From positions 1 through 38,477 of the forward strand of contig CAMPBI010000003.1 in NCBI GenBank assembly GCA_946637545.1: 38,477 bases of DNA. The letters are read 5' to 3'. This stretch comes from an uncultured Clostridia bacterium (GTDB taxonomy: Bacteria > Bacillota > Clostridia > Oscillospirales > Acutalibacteraceae). The notes beneath the pieces were generated by a model. It did not search any database. It was given only the letters and a program-made list of their open reading frames with translations, and was not told the DNA's origin. Made by a program: the position numbers and the translations under genes. Shown one piece after another: positions 27,281-36,813 of the stretch (position 1 is the stretch's first letter; the number at the start of each line of letters is the position of its first letter).

Positions 27281-28510
27281 ATGATTAGTGCAAATGATTT
27301 AAGAAATGTCAGCCTTACAAAAAATGACGGCGGCTACGATGTTGAAGAGGTAAACGCAACAATCAATGCTGCTGCCGACACTATTGACGCTTATGTTAAC
27401 GAGAACAAGGAGCTCTATCGCAAGATGGAGGTTCTCGCCGCTAAAATAGAGGAGTACAGGGAAGAGGAGGACTCGATTAAGACCGCCCTCATCACTGCAC
27501 AGAAGATGGCAGATCAGATTAAGAAGGAATCAAGCGCAACAGCGAAAGAGCTGCTTACCACAAGCGAGGCTACTGCAACCAAGACTGTAAGCGACGCAAA
27601 CGAGCAGGCAGACAAGATTGTCAGCGAGGCAAGGGACTACGCGTCATCAATCGTCAAGGAAAAAACTGACGAGGCAAACGCAATTACAGCCGACGCCGAA
27701 AAGAAGGCAAACGATGCAATCAATTCCTCAAAAATTGTTGCGCAAAACATTCTTGACCAGGCAAAAGAGATTTCGGACGACCTCATCGCAAAGTCAAAAG
27801 AGGAAAAGGTTGCTTACGAAGCACTCAATTCATCACTTCGCGCAAACGCGCAGGAGTTTATCGCAAACGTTTCGGCACTCTATATTCGCCAGCTTGAGTC
27901 ACTCAAAAACGCAAGCCTTGACGCCGCAGAAAGCGATGAAAAGGAAATTGAGTCGATTCAGCAGGAGGTTGATTCTCTTGTAAGCGAAATGGGCGAAATT
28001 GAAAACTCGATTCCTACCGATGTCACTGTTGACACCTTCGATTTTGACGACGAGGAAGAAACACAGGACGCTTCGGAGGAAATCGCTGAAGAGGCTGAAG
28101 AAGCAGAGGAAAATGACGATGATTTTGAAATCATCGACGATGACGACGACGCATTTGAAGAGCTTGACGAAGATGATATAAATGACGCTGTCGAGAGCTT
28201 TACCGAGGAAGAGGAGGAGCCCGAGGATCCGATGAAGGCTGTTGAGGCTTTTTCGCAGAAGGGTATGACTCCGATTGACAGAGACGCTTTTTCAGTTCCG
28301 GAAATCACCGAGGAGCCGACCATGGAAAGCGCAGAGGAGAAGTCGCTTTTTGATGAAGAGGCACCTGCGTTTGAATCCTATTTCAACGTAAAGAAAAAGG
28401 ATGTTCACGGCGACAGAACACAGACTATTTCGCTTGTTCCGCCCGAGGATGACGAGGAAGAGAAAAAAGATGAGCCTAAATTCAAGGGCTTTTTCGGAAA
28501 AAAGAAATAA
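27281..28510 (+). CDS. DivIVA-domain protein with acidic C-terminal region
   Basis: N-terminal DivIVA-like GGYDVEEVNATINAAADTIDAYVNENKEL, long Ala-rich coiled coil, acidic segment; sits between sepF and ileS. Confidence 0.85.
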   Translation: MISANDLRNVSLTKNDGGYDVEEVNATINAAADTIDAYVNENKELYRKMEVLAAKIEEYREEEDSIKTALITAQKMADQIKKESSATAKELLTTSEATATKTVSDANEQADKIVSEARDYASSIVKEKTDEANAITADAEKKANDAINSSKIVAQNILDQAKEISDDLIAKSKEEKVAYEALNSSLRANAQEFIANVSALYIRQLESLKNASLDAAESDEKEIESIQQEVDSLVSEMGEIENSIPTDVTVDTFDFDDEEETQDASEEIAEEAEEAEENDDDFEIIDDDDDAFEELDEDDINDAVESFTEEEEEPEDPMKAVEAFSQKGMTPIDRDAFSVPEITEEPTMESAEEKSLFDEEAPAFESYFNVKKKDVHGDRTQTISLVPPEDDEEEKKDEPKFKGFFGKKK

Positions 28511-28532
28511 ACCAAAGGAGCAAAACAGACCA

Positions 28533-31328
28533 ATGGACTACAATAAGACACTGAATTTACCGCAGACCGATTTCCCGATGCGTGCCTCGCTGCCGCAGAG
28601 AGAGCCTGAATTTCTCAAGGCATGGGAGGAAAACAAGCAGTACGAAGAGCTTATGAAGCATAATGCCGACAAGCCTATGTTTCTTCTTCACGACGGCCCT
28701 CCGTACGCAAACGGCGATATTCACATCGGACATGCGCTCAACAAAACGCTCAAGGATTTTATCGTTCGCTACAAGAATATGACCGGCTTTCAGTCACCGT
28801 ATGTTCCCGGATGGGACACTCACGGTCTGCCGACAGAGCTTGCGGCAAGAAAGAAGGCGGGCATTTCTGCAGAGAGCAATATCTCTGACCTTGAACTGCG
28901 CAAAATTTGCCGCGACACAGCGCTTTCCTATGTTGACCTTCAGCGTGAAAGCTTCAAAAGAATGGGCGTAATCGGCGAATGGGACAATCCGTACATCACA
29001 CTCAAAAAAGAATTTGAGCAGGAGCAGATTAAGGTGTTTGCGTCAATGGCAAACAAGGGCTACATCTACAAGGGACTCAAGCCTGTTTACTGGTGCTCCG
29101 ACTGCCACACTGCACTTGCAGAGGCAGAAATTGAGTACGGCGAGGACCCGTGCCACTCAATTTATGTAAAGTTCAAGGTTACAGACGATATGGGCAAGCT
29201 TGCCGCAATGGGCGCTGACCTTGATAAAACATATTTTGTAATCTGGACCACAACAACCTGGACTCTTCCTGCAAACGTTGCTATCTGCGTAGGACCGAAC
29301 TATGAGTACTCACTCCTCAAGGCAAACGGCGAATACTATGTAATGGCAACCGACCTTGCACCTGTTGCAATGGCAGACGCAGGCGTAACAGATTACGAAA
29401 CCGTCGGCATCATCCGCGGTAACGAGCTTGAATATATGAAGACCGCGCATCCTTTCATCGACAGAACCTCACTTGTTATTGTCGGCGACCACGTAACTCT
29501 TGAAAGCGGTACAGGCTGCGTTCACACAGCACCGGGTCACGGTGTTGACGACTACAATGTCTGCAGAAAATATCCCGAAATCCCGATGGTAGTTCCTGTT
29601 GACGACAAGGGTATGCTCACCGAGGAAGCAGGTATGTTTGCAGGTCTTTCAACAGAAGATGCAAACAAGCCGATTGCGCAGTATCTCGACGAGCACGGTT
29701 CACTTTTTGCACTCAAAAAGATTAAGCACCAGTATCCTCACTGCTGGAGATGCCACAAGCCCGTTATCTTCAGAGCAACATCACAGTGGTTCTGCTCTGT
29801 CGACGACTTCAAGGACGACGCTGTAAAGGCTGCCGAGGAGGTAAAGTGGTTCCCCGAGTGGGGCAAGGACAGACTTCAGTCGATGGTTCAGGAGCGCGCC
29901 GACTGGTGTATTTCGCGTCAGAGAAAATGGGGCGTTCCGATTCCGGTTATCTACTGTAAGGACTGCGGCAAAGAGATTATTGACGCAGGCGTAATGGACA
30001 AGGTTTCAGACATTTTCGGCGAGGAAGGCTCGGACGCGTGGTTCGCTCACGACGCAGAGTACTTTGTACCCGAAGGCTTCACTTGCCCGCACTGCGGCAA
30101 GGCAAACGGCTTTGAAAAAGAAACCGATATTATGGATGTTTGGTTTGACTCGGGCTCGTCGCACTTTGCAGTTTGCAAAAACAGACCGAATCTCAAATGG
30201 CCTGCAGACGTTTATCTTGAGGGTGCAGACCAGTACAGAGGCTGGTTCCAGTCATCGCTGCTCACATCTGTCGCAGCGGGTAAGGGCGCGCCTTACAAAG
30301 AAATCATCACTCACGGCTGGACAGTTGACGGCGAGGGCAGAAAGATGTCAAAATCTCTCGGCAACGGTATCGCACCGCAGGAGGTTATCTCAAAGTACGG
30401 CGCAGATATTCTCCGTCTTTGGGTTGCATCTGCCGACTACCACGCAGACATCCGCATCAGCCCCGAAATCCTCAAGCAGATTTCGGATAATTACAGAAAA
30501 ATCAGAAATACTGCAAGATACTGCCTCGGCAACCTCTACGATTTTGATCCCGACAAGGATATGGTTGCTACTGATGAGCTTGAAGAGCTCGACAAGTACG
30601 CTCTTATGAAGCTTGACGAGGTGCTCAAAACAGCGAGAGCAGGCTACGATAACTATGAGTATCACACAACTGCTCACGCGCTTCACAATTTCTGCGTTGT
30701 CGATATGAGTAATTTCTATTTTGACGTTCTCAAAAACAGACTTTACACATCGGCACCGGACAGCAAGTCAAGACGCGCAGCACAGACAGTTCTTTACAAG
30801 GTGCTTGACGCGCTCACACTTGTACTCACTCCGATTCTTGCATTTACCTGCGATGAAATCTGGAGAGAAATGAAGCACGAAAGCGGCAAGGACGCACGCT
30901 CACCGCTGTTTAACGAGATTCCGACTGCAGATTTTATCGAAACTGACGACGCTTTCATCGCAAAGTGGGACAGAATCCACGAAATCCGCACCGATGTTCA
31001 GAAGGCTCTCGAGCTTGCACGAAATGAAAAGATTATCGGCAAGCCGCTCGAGGCAAAGATTACTCTTTTCGCAGACGGCGAGCTGAAGGAATTCCTCGAG
31101 GCTGCAAAGGCAGACCTCCCCGAAATCTTCATCACCTCTGCTGTTGAAATTGCAGACGGCGAGGGCGAGTTCAAGGGCGATGTTGACGGACTTTCTGTCA
31201 CTGTTTCAAAGGCAGACGGCGAAAAGTGCGAGCGCTGCTGGAGATACACACGCACAGTAGGTATTAACGGCGCACATCCGACACTTTGTAAGGAATGTGC
31301 AGATACAATGGAAAAGCTTAATTTTTAA
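28533..31328 (+). CDS. ileS: Isoleucyl-tRNA synthetase
   Basis: PPYANGDIHIGHALNKTLKDF (HIGH), GRKMSKSLGNG (KMSKS), C-terminal Zn motif CERCWRYTRTVG...CKECAD. ATG 28533 with RBS AAAGGAG; the tracked start at 28401 is inside divIVA. Confidence 0.97.
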   Translation: MDYNKTLNLPQTDFPMRASLPQREPEFLKAWEENKQYEELMKHNADKPMFLLHDGPPYANGDIHIGHALNKTLKDFIVRYKNMTGFQSPYVPGWDTHGLPTELAARKKAGISAESNISDLELRKICRDTALSYVDLQRESFKRMGVIGEWDNPYITLKKEFEQEQIKVFASMANKGYIYKGLKPVYWCSDCHTALAEAEIEYGEDPCHSIYVKFKVTDDMGKLAAMGADLDKTYFVIWTTTTWTLPANVAICVGPNYEYSLLKANGEYYVMATDLAPVAMADAGVTDYETVGIIRGNELEYMKTAHPFIDRTSLVIVGDHVTLESGTGCVHTAPGHGVDDYNVCRKYPEIPMVVPVDDKGMLTEEAGMFAGLSTEDANKPIAQYLDEHGSLFALKKIKHQYPHCWRCHKPVIFRATSQWFCSVDDFKDDAVKAAEEVKWFPEWGKDRLQSMVQERADWCISRQRKWGVPIPVIYCKDCGKEIIDAGVMDKVSDIFGEEGSDAWFAHDAEYFVPEGFTCPHCGKANGFEKETDIMDVWFDSGSSHFAVCKNRPNLKWPADVYLEGADQYRGWFQSSLLTSVAAGKGAPYKEIITHGWTVDGEGRKMSKSLGNGIAPQEVISKYGADILRLWVASADYHADIRISPEILKQISDNYRKIRNTARYCLGNLYDFDPDKDMVATDELEELDKYALMKLDEVLKTARAGYDNYEYHTTAHALHNFCVVDMSNFYFDVLKNRLYTSAPDSKSRRAAQTVLYKVLDALTLVLTPILAFTCDEIWREMKHESGKDARSPLFNEIPTADFIETDDAFIAKWDRIHEIRTDVQKALELARNEKIIGKPLEAKITLFADGELKEFLEAAKADLPEIFITSAVEIADGEGEFKGDVDGLSVTVSKADGEKCERCWRYTRTVGINGAHPTLCKECADTMEKLNF

Positions 31329-31464
31329 TTATAAATGATTAATTATGAATGATGAATTGAGGTTACTCGCTTTGCTCGTACAATATAGGGGCACTTTGTG
31401 AATTGCCATGTAAAACGGATGTGAGCAGAACTCACCATCAAATCATAATTTATAATTTACAATT
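31327..31464. mobile_element. Candidate MITE-like element with imperfect terminal inverted repeats
   Basis: Left AATTATAAATGATTAATTATGAATGATG (31327-31354) matches the reverse complement of 31436-31464 (AATTGTAAATTATAAATTATGATTTGATG) at 24 of 29 alignment columns by eye; no ORF inside. Confidence 0.55.
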
Positions 31465-31469
31465 CCTGT

Positions 31470-31955
31470 ATGCATACTAAAAAACATATATCCTGCTCGG
31501 TTATGATTATTCTCATAATCGCGTTTGACCAGATAACTAAATATCTTGCAAAAGCATATCTCGCAGGGGGTAAAGTCGTGGACTTTATCCCCCGCGCGGT
31601 GCAGTTTCGCTATGCCGAAAATACAGGTATGGCTTTTTCGCTTTTTTCGGGTGCAAGGTGGATTTTTATTGTGCTCACGGTTGTTGTCTGCGCAGGCGTA
31701 ATGTGGTATATGTTTTCAAACAGGTGCCGGTCACTTTGGATGTACTGGTCGCTCGGCGTAGTTGTTTCGGGCGGACTCGGCAATCTTGTTGACAGGGCGC
31801 GTTTCGGCTATGTTGTCGATTTTATCGAACCTACATTTATGAACTTTGCGGTGTTCAATATTGCCGACAGTGCGGTAACTCTCGGAGCGGTGTCGCTTGT
31901 TTTGTATCTTGTTTTTGACTTGTTCAAAAAGGACGGGGAAAAAGCAGATGAATAA
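31470..31955 (+). CDS. lspA: Lipoprotein signal peptidase (signal peptidase II)
   Basis: FDQITKYLAK, RYAENTGMAFSLFSG, GGLGNLVDRARFGYVVDFIE and FNIADSAVTLGA motifs with both catalytic Asp. Confidence 0.95.
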   Translation: MHTKKHISCSVMIILIIAFDQITKYLAKAYLAGGKVVDFIPRAVQFRYAENTGMAFSLFSGARWIFIVLTVVVCAGVMWYMFSNRCRSLWMYWSLGVVVSGGLGNLVDRARFGYVVDFIEPTFMNFAVFNIADSAVTLGAVSLVLYLVFDLFKKDGEKADE

Positions 31956-32874
31956 TTATACTTTCACTCTTGACGACAGCGCAGCAGGCGAAAGGCTCGA
32001 CAAGCTGCTTGCGCAGCTTTTGAGTGAACTCACACGCTCTGCTGTGCAAAAGATTATTGACGACGGCGGCGTCGCTGTCAACGGCAAAACCGAAAATAAA
32101 AAATACAAATGCAAAGCGGGCGACAGGGTTGAAATCACTGTTCCCGACGCCAAGCCGCTTGAGGCGAAGGCGCAAAACCTTCCGCTTGAAATTGTGTACG
32201 AGGACGACGATTTGCTCGTTGTCAACAAGCCGAAGGGAATGGTTGTCCACCCTGCAAGCGGCAACCCCGACGGCACGCTTGTGAACGCTCTGCTTTACCA
32301 CTGCGGCGACTCGCTCTCGGGAATTAACGGCGTCATCCGTCCCGGAATTGTTCACCGTATCGACAAGGATACATCAGGGCTGCTCATAGTTGCAAAAAAT
32401 GATATGGCGCACATCAGCCTTGCCGAGCAGATTAAGGAGCACTCTTTTTCAAGAGCGTACGAGGCGGTTGTTTACGGCAACATCAAAGAGGACAAACTCA
32501 CCGTAAATCAGCCCATAGGCAGAAGCCCGAAGGACCGCAAAAAAATGGCGGTCACGTTAAAAAATTCTAAAAATGCTACAACTCATATCGAGGTGCTCGA
32601 ACGATTCGGAAATTTTACGCACATTCGATGCGTGCTTGAAACAGGCAGAACTCATCAGATAAGAGTTCACTGCGCGCACATCGGTCACCCCGTTGCGGGC
32701 GACGAGGTTTACGGACCGAAAAAGGTAATAACCGAGCTTCACGGGCAGTGCCTGCACGCAAAGCATATCGGATTTGTTCATCCGCGCACTCACGAGTGGC
32801 TGGAGTTTGAATCAGAGCTCCCCGAATATTTCACTAACTTTCTTAACAAGCTTAAAGGAGAAATGCATGGATAA
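31948..32874 (+). CDS. RluA/RluD-family pseudouridine synthase
   Basis: S4 domain (GERLDKLLAQLLSELTRSAVQKIIDDGGVAVNG) and IVHRIDKDTSGLLIVAKND catalytic motif. Confidence 0.94.
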   Translation: MNNYTFTLDDSAAGERLDKLLAQLLSELTRSAVQKIIDDGGVAVNGKTENKKYKCKAGDRVEITVPDAKPLEAKAQNLPLEIVYEDDDLLVVNKPKGMVVHPASGNPDGTLVNALLYHCGDSLSGINGVIRPGIVHRIDKDTSGLLIVAKNDMAHISLAEQIKEHSFSRAYEAVVYGNIKEDKLTVNQPIGRSPKDRKKMAVTLKNSKNATTHIEVLERFGNFTHIRCVLETGRTHQIRVHCAHIGHPVAGDEVYGPKKVITELHGQCLHAKHIGFVHPRTHEWLEFESELPEYFTNFLNKLKGEMHG

Positions 32875-33724
32875 GACATTTGAAAACTGGCTTGTTGTGT
32901 CCGACATCGACGGCACTCTCAACAACAAGTTCAGACGCCCCGTGCAGAGAAATTACGACGCAATCAAAAAATTCACTGACCTCGGCGGTAACTTTACGCT
33001 CGCTTCGGGCAGACTGCAGTCAAGCCTTGAGCGCAACTACAACCGCATAACGCCTAATCAGCCTGCGATAGTGCTCAACGGCGCAGGTCTTTACGATTAC
33101 AAGCAGCGTAAAATGATTTGGCGCAACACAATCGGACCGAAGGGCAGGGAATTTGTTAAATATATTTACGAAGAATTTGACGAGATTTTCAAAAGCGTTG
33201 ACATCGGAATATATTTTGACGACTATGTATATGTTGTCAAAAGCGGCTTTTTTCAAAAGTTTACAACGCATTTTGACAAGGCGAAGCATGAGTATGTCAA
33301 ATCGTTTGACGAAATCCCCGAGGAGGGATGGATGAAGGTCATTTTCTGGTCTAATCCGTTTACGATTATGAAGCTTAATAACCTTGTAAAAAAGCTCGAA
33401 AATCCCGACGCAAACTTTATGCTCTCGTCTGTTATGACGCTCGAAATGCTGCAAAAGGACACCCACAAGGGCGTTGGCATTATGCACCTTGCGGATATGC
33501 TCGGCATTGACAGGAGCCACGTTGCCGCAATTGGCGACTACTACAACGACTGGGATATGCTCCAAACAGTCGGACTGCCTGCCTGTGCAGGACAGGCACC
33601 GTCGTCAATTCATAAAATCTGCAAATTTGAAGCGTGCCACTGCAACAAGGGCTGCGTTGCCGATTTGCTCGAATATATTATGAGCGGACAGGCTGAAGCA
33701 GATATGGAAAGCGGCAAAATATGA
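32867..33724 (+). CDS. HAD-superfamily Cof-type hydrolase
   Basis: [12 protein letters not shown] motif I, LASGR motif [12 protein letters not shown] motif IV. Confidence 0.88.
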   Translation: MDKTFENWLVVSDIDGTLNNKFRRPVQRNYDAIKKFTDLGGNFTLASGRLQSSLERNYNRITPNQPAIVLNGAGLYDYKQRKMIWRNTIGPKGREFVKYIYEEFDEIFKSVDIGIYFDDYVYVVKSGFFQKFTTHFDKAKHEYVKSFDEIPEEGWMKVIFWSNPFTIMKLNNLVKKLENPDANFMLSSVMTLEMLQKDTHKGVGIMHLADMLGIDRSHVAAIGDYYNDWDMLQTVGLPACAGQAPSSIHKICKFEACHCNKGCVADLLEYIMSGQAEADMESGKI

Positions 33725-34551
33725 TGTATCTCGGAGCGCATCTTTCCTCGTCAAAGGGCTACACCGCAATGCTCGAAACAGCGCTTTCAATCGGCGCAAA
33801 CACTTTTCAGTTTTTTACGCGCAATCCGCGCGGCGGAGCGGCAAAAGAGCTTGACCGAGGGGATATAAAAACATTTTTAAAGCGGAAGGACGAAGAGCAT
33901 TTCGGCACTATTCTTGCTCACGCACCGTATACGCTGAATCTTTGCAGCGCAAAGCCGGAGGTCCGCGAGTTTGCACAAAACACTTTCAGAAACGACCTTG
34001 ACCGCCTTGAGCAAACGCCGAATCAGCTCTATAATTTCCATCCCGGCTCGCATGTCGGACAGGGCGCTGACAAAGGAATTGAGTTAATCGCCGACGCTCT
34101 CAACAGCGTGCTGGCAGAGGATATGACAACAACTGTCCTGCTCGAAACTATGGCAGGCAAGGGCAGCGAAATCGGCAGAAGCTTTGAGGAGCTGCGCGCG
34201 ATTATTGACCGCGTTGAACTAAAGGATAAAATGGGCGTATGCCTTGACACCTGCCATGTCAGCGACGGCGGATATGATATTGCAAACAACCTTGACGGAG
34301 TGCTTGAGGAATTTGACAGAATTGTAGGAATCAATCGCCTGAAAGCGCTGCACCTTAACGACAGCAAAAACCCGCTTGGCGCACACAAGGACAGGCACGA
34401 AAAAATCGGCGAGGGCTTCCTCGGAATGAAAACCTTTGAGAACATCATCAACCATCCGCAATTGTGTGATTTGCCGATGTTCCTGGAAACGCCCAACGAG
34501 CTCGACGGCTATGCACGCGAGATTGAATTACTGAAAAACCACAGGAGATAA
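33721..34551 (+). CDS. nfo: Endonuclease IV
   Basis: [86 protein letters not shown] motifs. Confidence 0.96.
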   Translation: MMYLGAHLSSSKGYTAMLETALSIGANTFQFFTRNPRGGAAKELDRGDIKTFLKRKDEEHFGTILAHAPYTLNLCSAKPEVREFAQNTFRNDLDRLEQTPNQLYNFHPGSHVGQGADKGIELIADALNSVLAEDMTTTVLLETMAGKGSEIGRSFEELRAIIDRVELKDKMGVCLDTCHVSDGGYDIANNLDGVLEEFDRIVGINRLKALHLNDSKNPLGAHKDRHEKIGEGFLGMKTFENIINHPQLCDLPMFLETPNELDGYAREIELLKNHRR

Positions 34552-34556
34552 CCGTT

Positions 34557-34982
34557 ATGATGAAAGTCAGATACGCCAGGGAGGCGGATTACGAGCAGAT
34601 GCAGGTGATTGACAAATCAGTTACCAAAGCAGAATTCAAGCGCTGGACGGATAACGCGCAGGTGCTTTTTATCTATGAAAATGACGACTTTGCGGGGTGG
34701 CTGCAGTACAGCTTTTTCCTCGAAAAAACACCGTTTGTCAACCGTTTTTACATTCTGCCCGAATTCCGCGGTCTCGGCAACGGCAAGCTCACCCTTTTAA
34801 TCTGGCAAAGGCAGATGGAGGAGCGCTTTTTTGACGACGTAATGATTTCGTGCGAAAGCACAAACGAAAAAGCGCAAAAGCTTTACGAAGGACTTGGATA
34901 CAAAAAAATCGGCACTCTCGCTCTGCACGAAAATGCCGATGAAATAGTTTATAAAAAGGTACTTCCAAAACCCGAATTTTAA
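34557..34982 (+). CDS. GNAT-family N-acetyltransferase
   Basis: FYILPEFRGLGNGKLTLLIWQRQM acetyl-CoA motif; CESTNEKAQKLYEGLGYKKIGT. Confidence 0.88.
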   Translation: MMKVRYAREADYEQMQVIDKSVTKAEFKRWTDNAQVLFIYENDDFAGWLQYSFFLEKTPFVNRFYILPEFRGLGNGKLTLLIWQRQMEERFFDDVMISCESTNEKAQKLYEGLGYKKIGTLALHENADEIVYKKVLPKPEF

Positions 34983-34992
34983 TTCGGGTTTT
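34967..34992. terminator. Bidirectional terminator shared by convergent genes
   Basis: AAAACCCGAATT-TT-AATTCGGGTTTT self-complementary; overlaps the stop codons of both genes. Confidence 0.85.
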
Positions 34993-36805
34993 AATTTTGC
35001 GCTTTATCTATAATTGTATAAAGCGGTGCATACGGGTCGTCAATCATTTTGATTTCGCTGTCAAGCTGAATAATCTGCTTTTGATTTTTTGTGTATTGTT
35101 TCCATTCAGGAAGGCTGTCGTCGTTCGGGTCGCCTGTTTTAACAAAGTTGACCCAGTAATTCTGCATGTCCTCTGACAGCGCATTATCCGCGCCGTCATA
35201 CATTTCAGCGTGGCGCCACAGATTGCCGTACGCATAAGGCATTTCACCTGCGTGATTAGCGCGCAGTGAGGCGTTATCCTTGCTGAAATAGTAAAAATAT
35301 ACAGGCTTGTTCTGTGCAGCCATATAGTCCGACCATTTTTTGTGGCTGTATGCAAACCAGGTGCCGCCGAGAACATAATCGTATGTACCCTTTGCGCTGC
35401 CTCCTGCCTCAACAAGGAAGTCATAGTCAAGCTCAACGCTGTCAGGCGGATAAGCCTTCAGCGCCTCGTCTGCGTAGTCGCCGAACAGGTCGGTCAGTGC
35501 TTTTTTATAATCATCATCCTCGACCTTGCTGAACAGATTAAACACATTTGCCTCGTGTGAGTTGTATCCGTTTAGCAGCGCCTGCTCGTTGTTTTCACCC
35601 TTTTCATATGTAAGATACGGCTGCTCTGTAATCGCATATCCGTCAACGGTCATTGCGCTGTTGTTCGCAGTGGTGTTTACAAGTTCCTCGGCAGGAATAT
35701 CACGCAGGTCATCAACGCTTTTTGCGCCAAATTCCTCAAGCGCCTTGTCGCCCTGCGTAAGTGCGTCCTCAAATGTTCTGAAGGTGTGATAGGGGACTTT
35801 CGGAGTAATGCCGCTGCTCTCTGCAATAGCATATCTGAACAGACCTTTTGCAAGCGGCGAAACACAAAGCGCATTAACGCTTGAGGCGCCTGCCGATTCA
35901 CCTGCAACGGTGATTTTTGAAGAGTCGCCGCCGAAAGCTTCAATGTTTTCATTAACCCATTTCAGCGCGGCAATCTGGTCAAGCAAACCGTAGTTGCCCG
36001 TCGTACCGTTTGGCGATTCCTTTGCAAGTTCGCCGTTTGCCATATATCCGAAAATGTTAACCCTGTAACCGAAATTTACAACGATTATTCCTTTTTTCGC
36101 AAGGTTCTCACCGCGATAGGCGTCAAACGAAGGCTGACCGCCCGTGAGTGAACCGCCGTGGATGAAAAACAGCACGGGTGCGTCCTTCACCTCGCCTGCA
36201 GGCTTCCAGATATTGAGATACAGCGAGTCCTCGCTGACCGCCTCGCGAAAGTTATCCTTAAGGCTGATTTTGTAGTCGTGATAGCCTATGATTCTTGTGA
36301 GCGAGTTCACAATTTCGGGACTCCTTTGCTGCATCGACATAGGCGCAAAATGGTCGCAAACCTTTACGCCGTCCCAGCTTTCAGGCGCCTGCGGCTCTTT
36401 CCATCGCAGCTCGCCAACGGGCGGCTTTGCATATGGGATTTTCGTGTAAACCTCAACGCTTTTGTCCTCGCTGAAAACACCGGTAAGGTCACCCTGTTTA
36501 ACTGTGACAACATCTGTAACCTCGGGATTTTTTGCATCTACGGCAGGAACAGTTTTGTACGGCGGCTGCGAAATTATCATAGCCGCTCCGAGCGAAATGA
36601 AAAAGCCAACCCACGCAAGCAGTCTTACAAACCACTTTTTGTTTTTAATCACCTTTATTTCAAGCGCTATGTATGCTGCAAACAGAACAAGTGCCACACA
36701 CCATCCAAGCAGTGTGTTTTTTCCGAGTTCAAGAATGGCAAAAAATATCACAGCACACAGCACAAGTACTATCCAGTAAAAAATACTAACTTTTTTCTTT
36801 TTCAT
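34991..36805 (-). CDS. Membrane-anchored type-B carboxylesterase
   Basis: Hydrophobic N-terminal helices, then GELRWKEPQAPESWDGV, SEDSLYLNIWKP, FFIHGGSL and VAGESAGASSVNAL motifs. Confidence 0.9.
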   Translation of the reverse strand: MKKKKVSIFYWIVLVLCAVIFFAILELGKNTLLGWCVALVLFAAYIALEIKVIKNKKWFVRLLAWVGFFISLGAAMIISQPPYKTVPAVDAKNPEVTDVVTVKQGDLTGVFSEDKSVEVYTKIPYAKPPVGELRWKEPQAPESWDGVKVCDHFAPMSMQQRSPEIVNSLTRIIGYHDYKISLKDNFREAVSEDSLYLNIWKPAGEVKDAPVLFFIHGGSLTGGQPSFDAYRGENLAKKGIIVVNFGYRVNIFGYMANGELAKESPNGTTGNYGLLDQIAALKWVNENIEAFGGDSSKITVAGESAGASSVNALCVSPLAKGLFRYAIAESSGITPKVPYHTFRTFEDALTQGDKALEEFGAKSVDDLRDIPAEELVNTTANNSAMTVDGYAITEQPYLTYEKGENNEQALLNGYNSHEANVFNLFSKVEDDDYKKALTDLFGDYADEALKAYPPDSVELDYDFLVEAGGSAKGTYDYVLGGTWFAYSHKKWSDYMAAQNKPVYFYYFSKDNASLRANHAGEMPYAYGNLWRHAEMYDGADNALSEDMQNYWVNFVKTGDPNDDSLPEWKQYTKNQKQIIQLDSEIKMIDDPYAPLYTIIDKAQN

Positions 36806-36813
36806 TATTACTC

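Noticed and set aside
28060-28240. GAA/GAC-rich tract considered as a DNA tandem repeat
   Set aside because: No fixed period; explained by Asp/Glu-rich coding sequence.
28401-28532. Upstream extension of ileS in the ORF track
   Set aside because: It overlaps the divIVA C-terminus and lacks an RBS; ATG 28533 has AAAGGAG and starts the conserved IleRS N-terminus.
28511-28532. T-box leader for ileS
   Set aside because: Only 22 nt separate divIVA and ileS; no room for a T-box structure.
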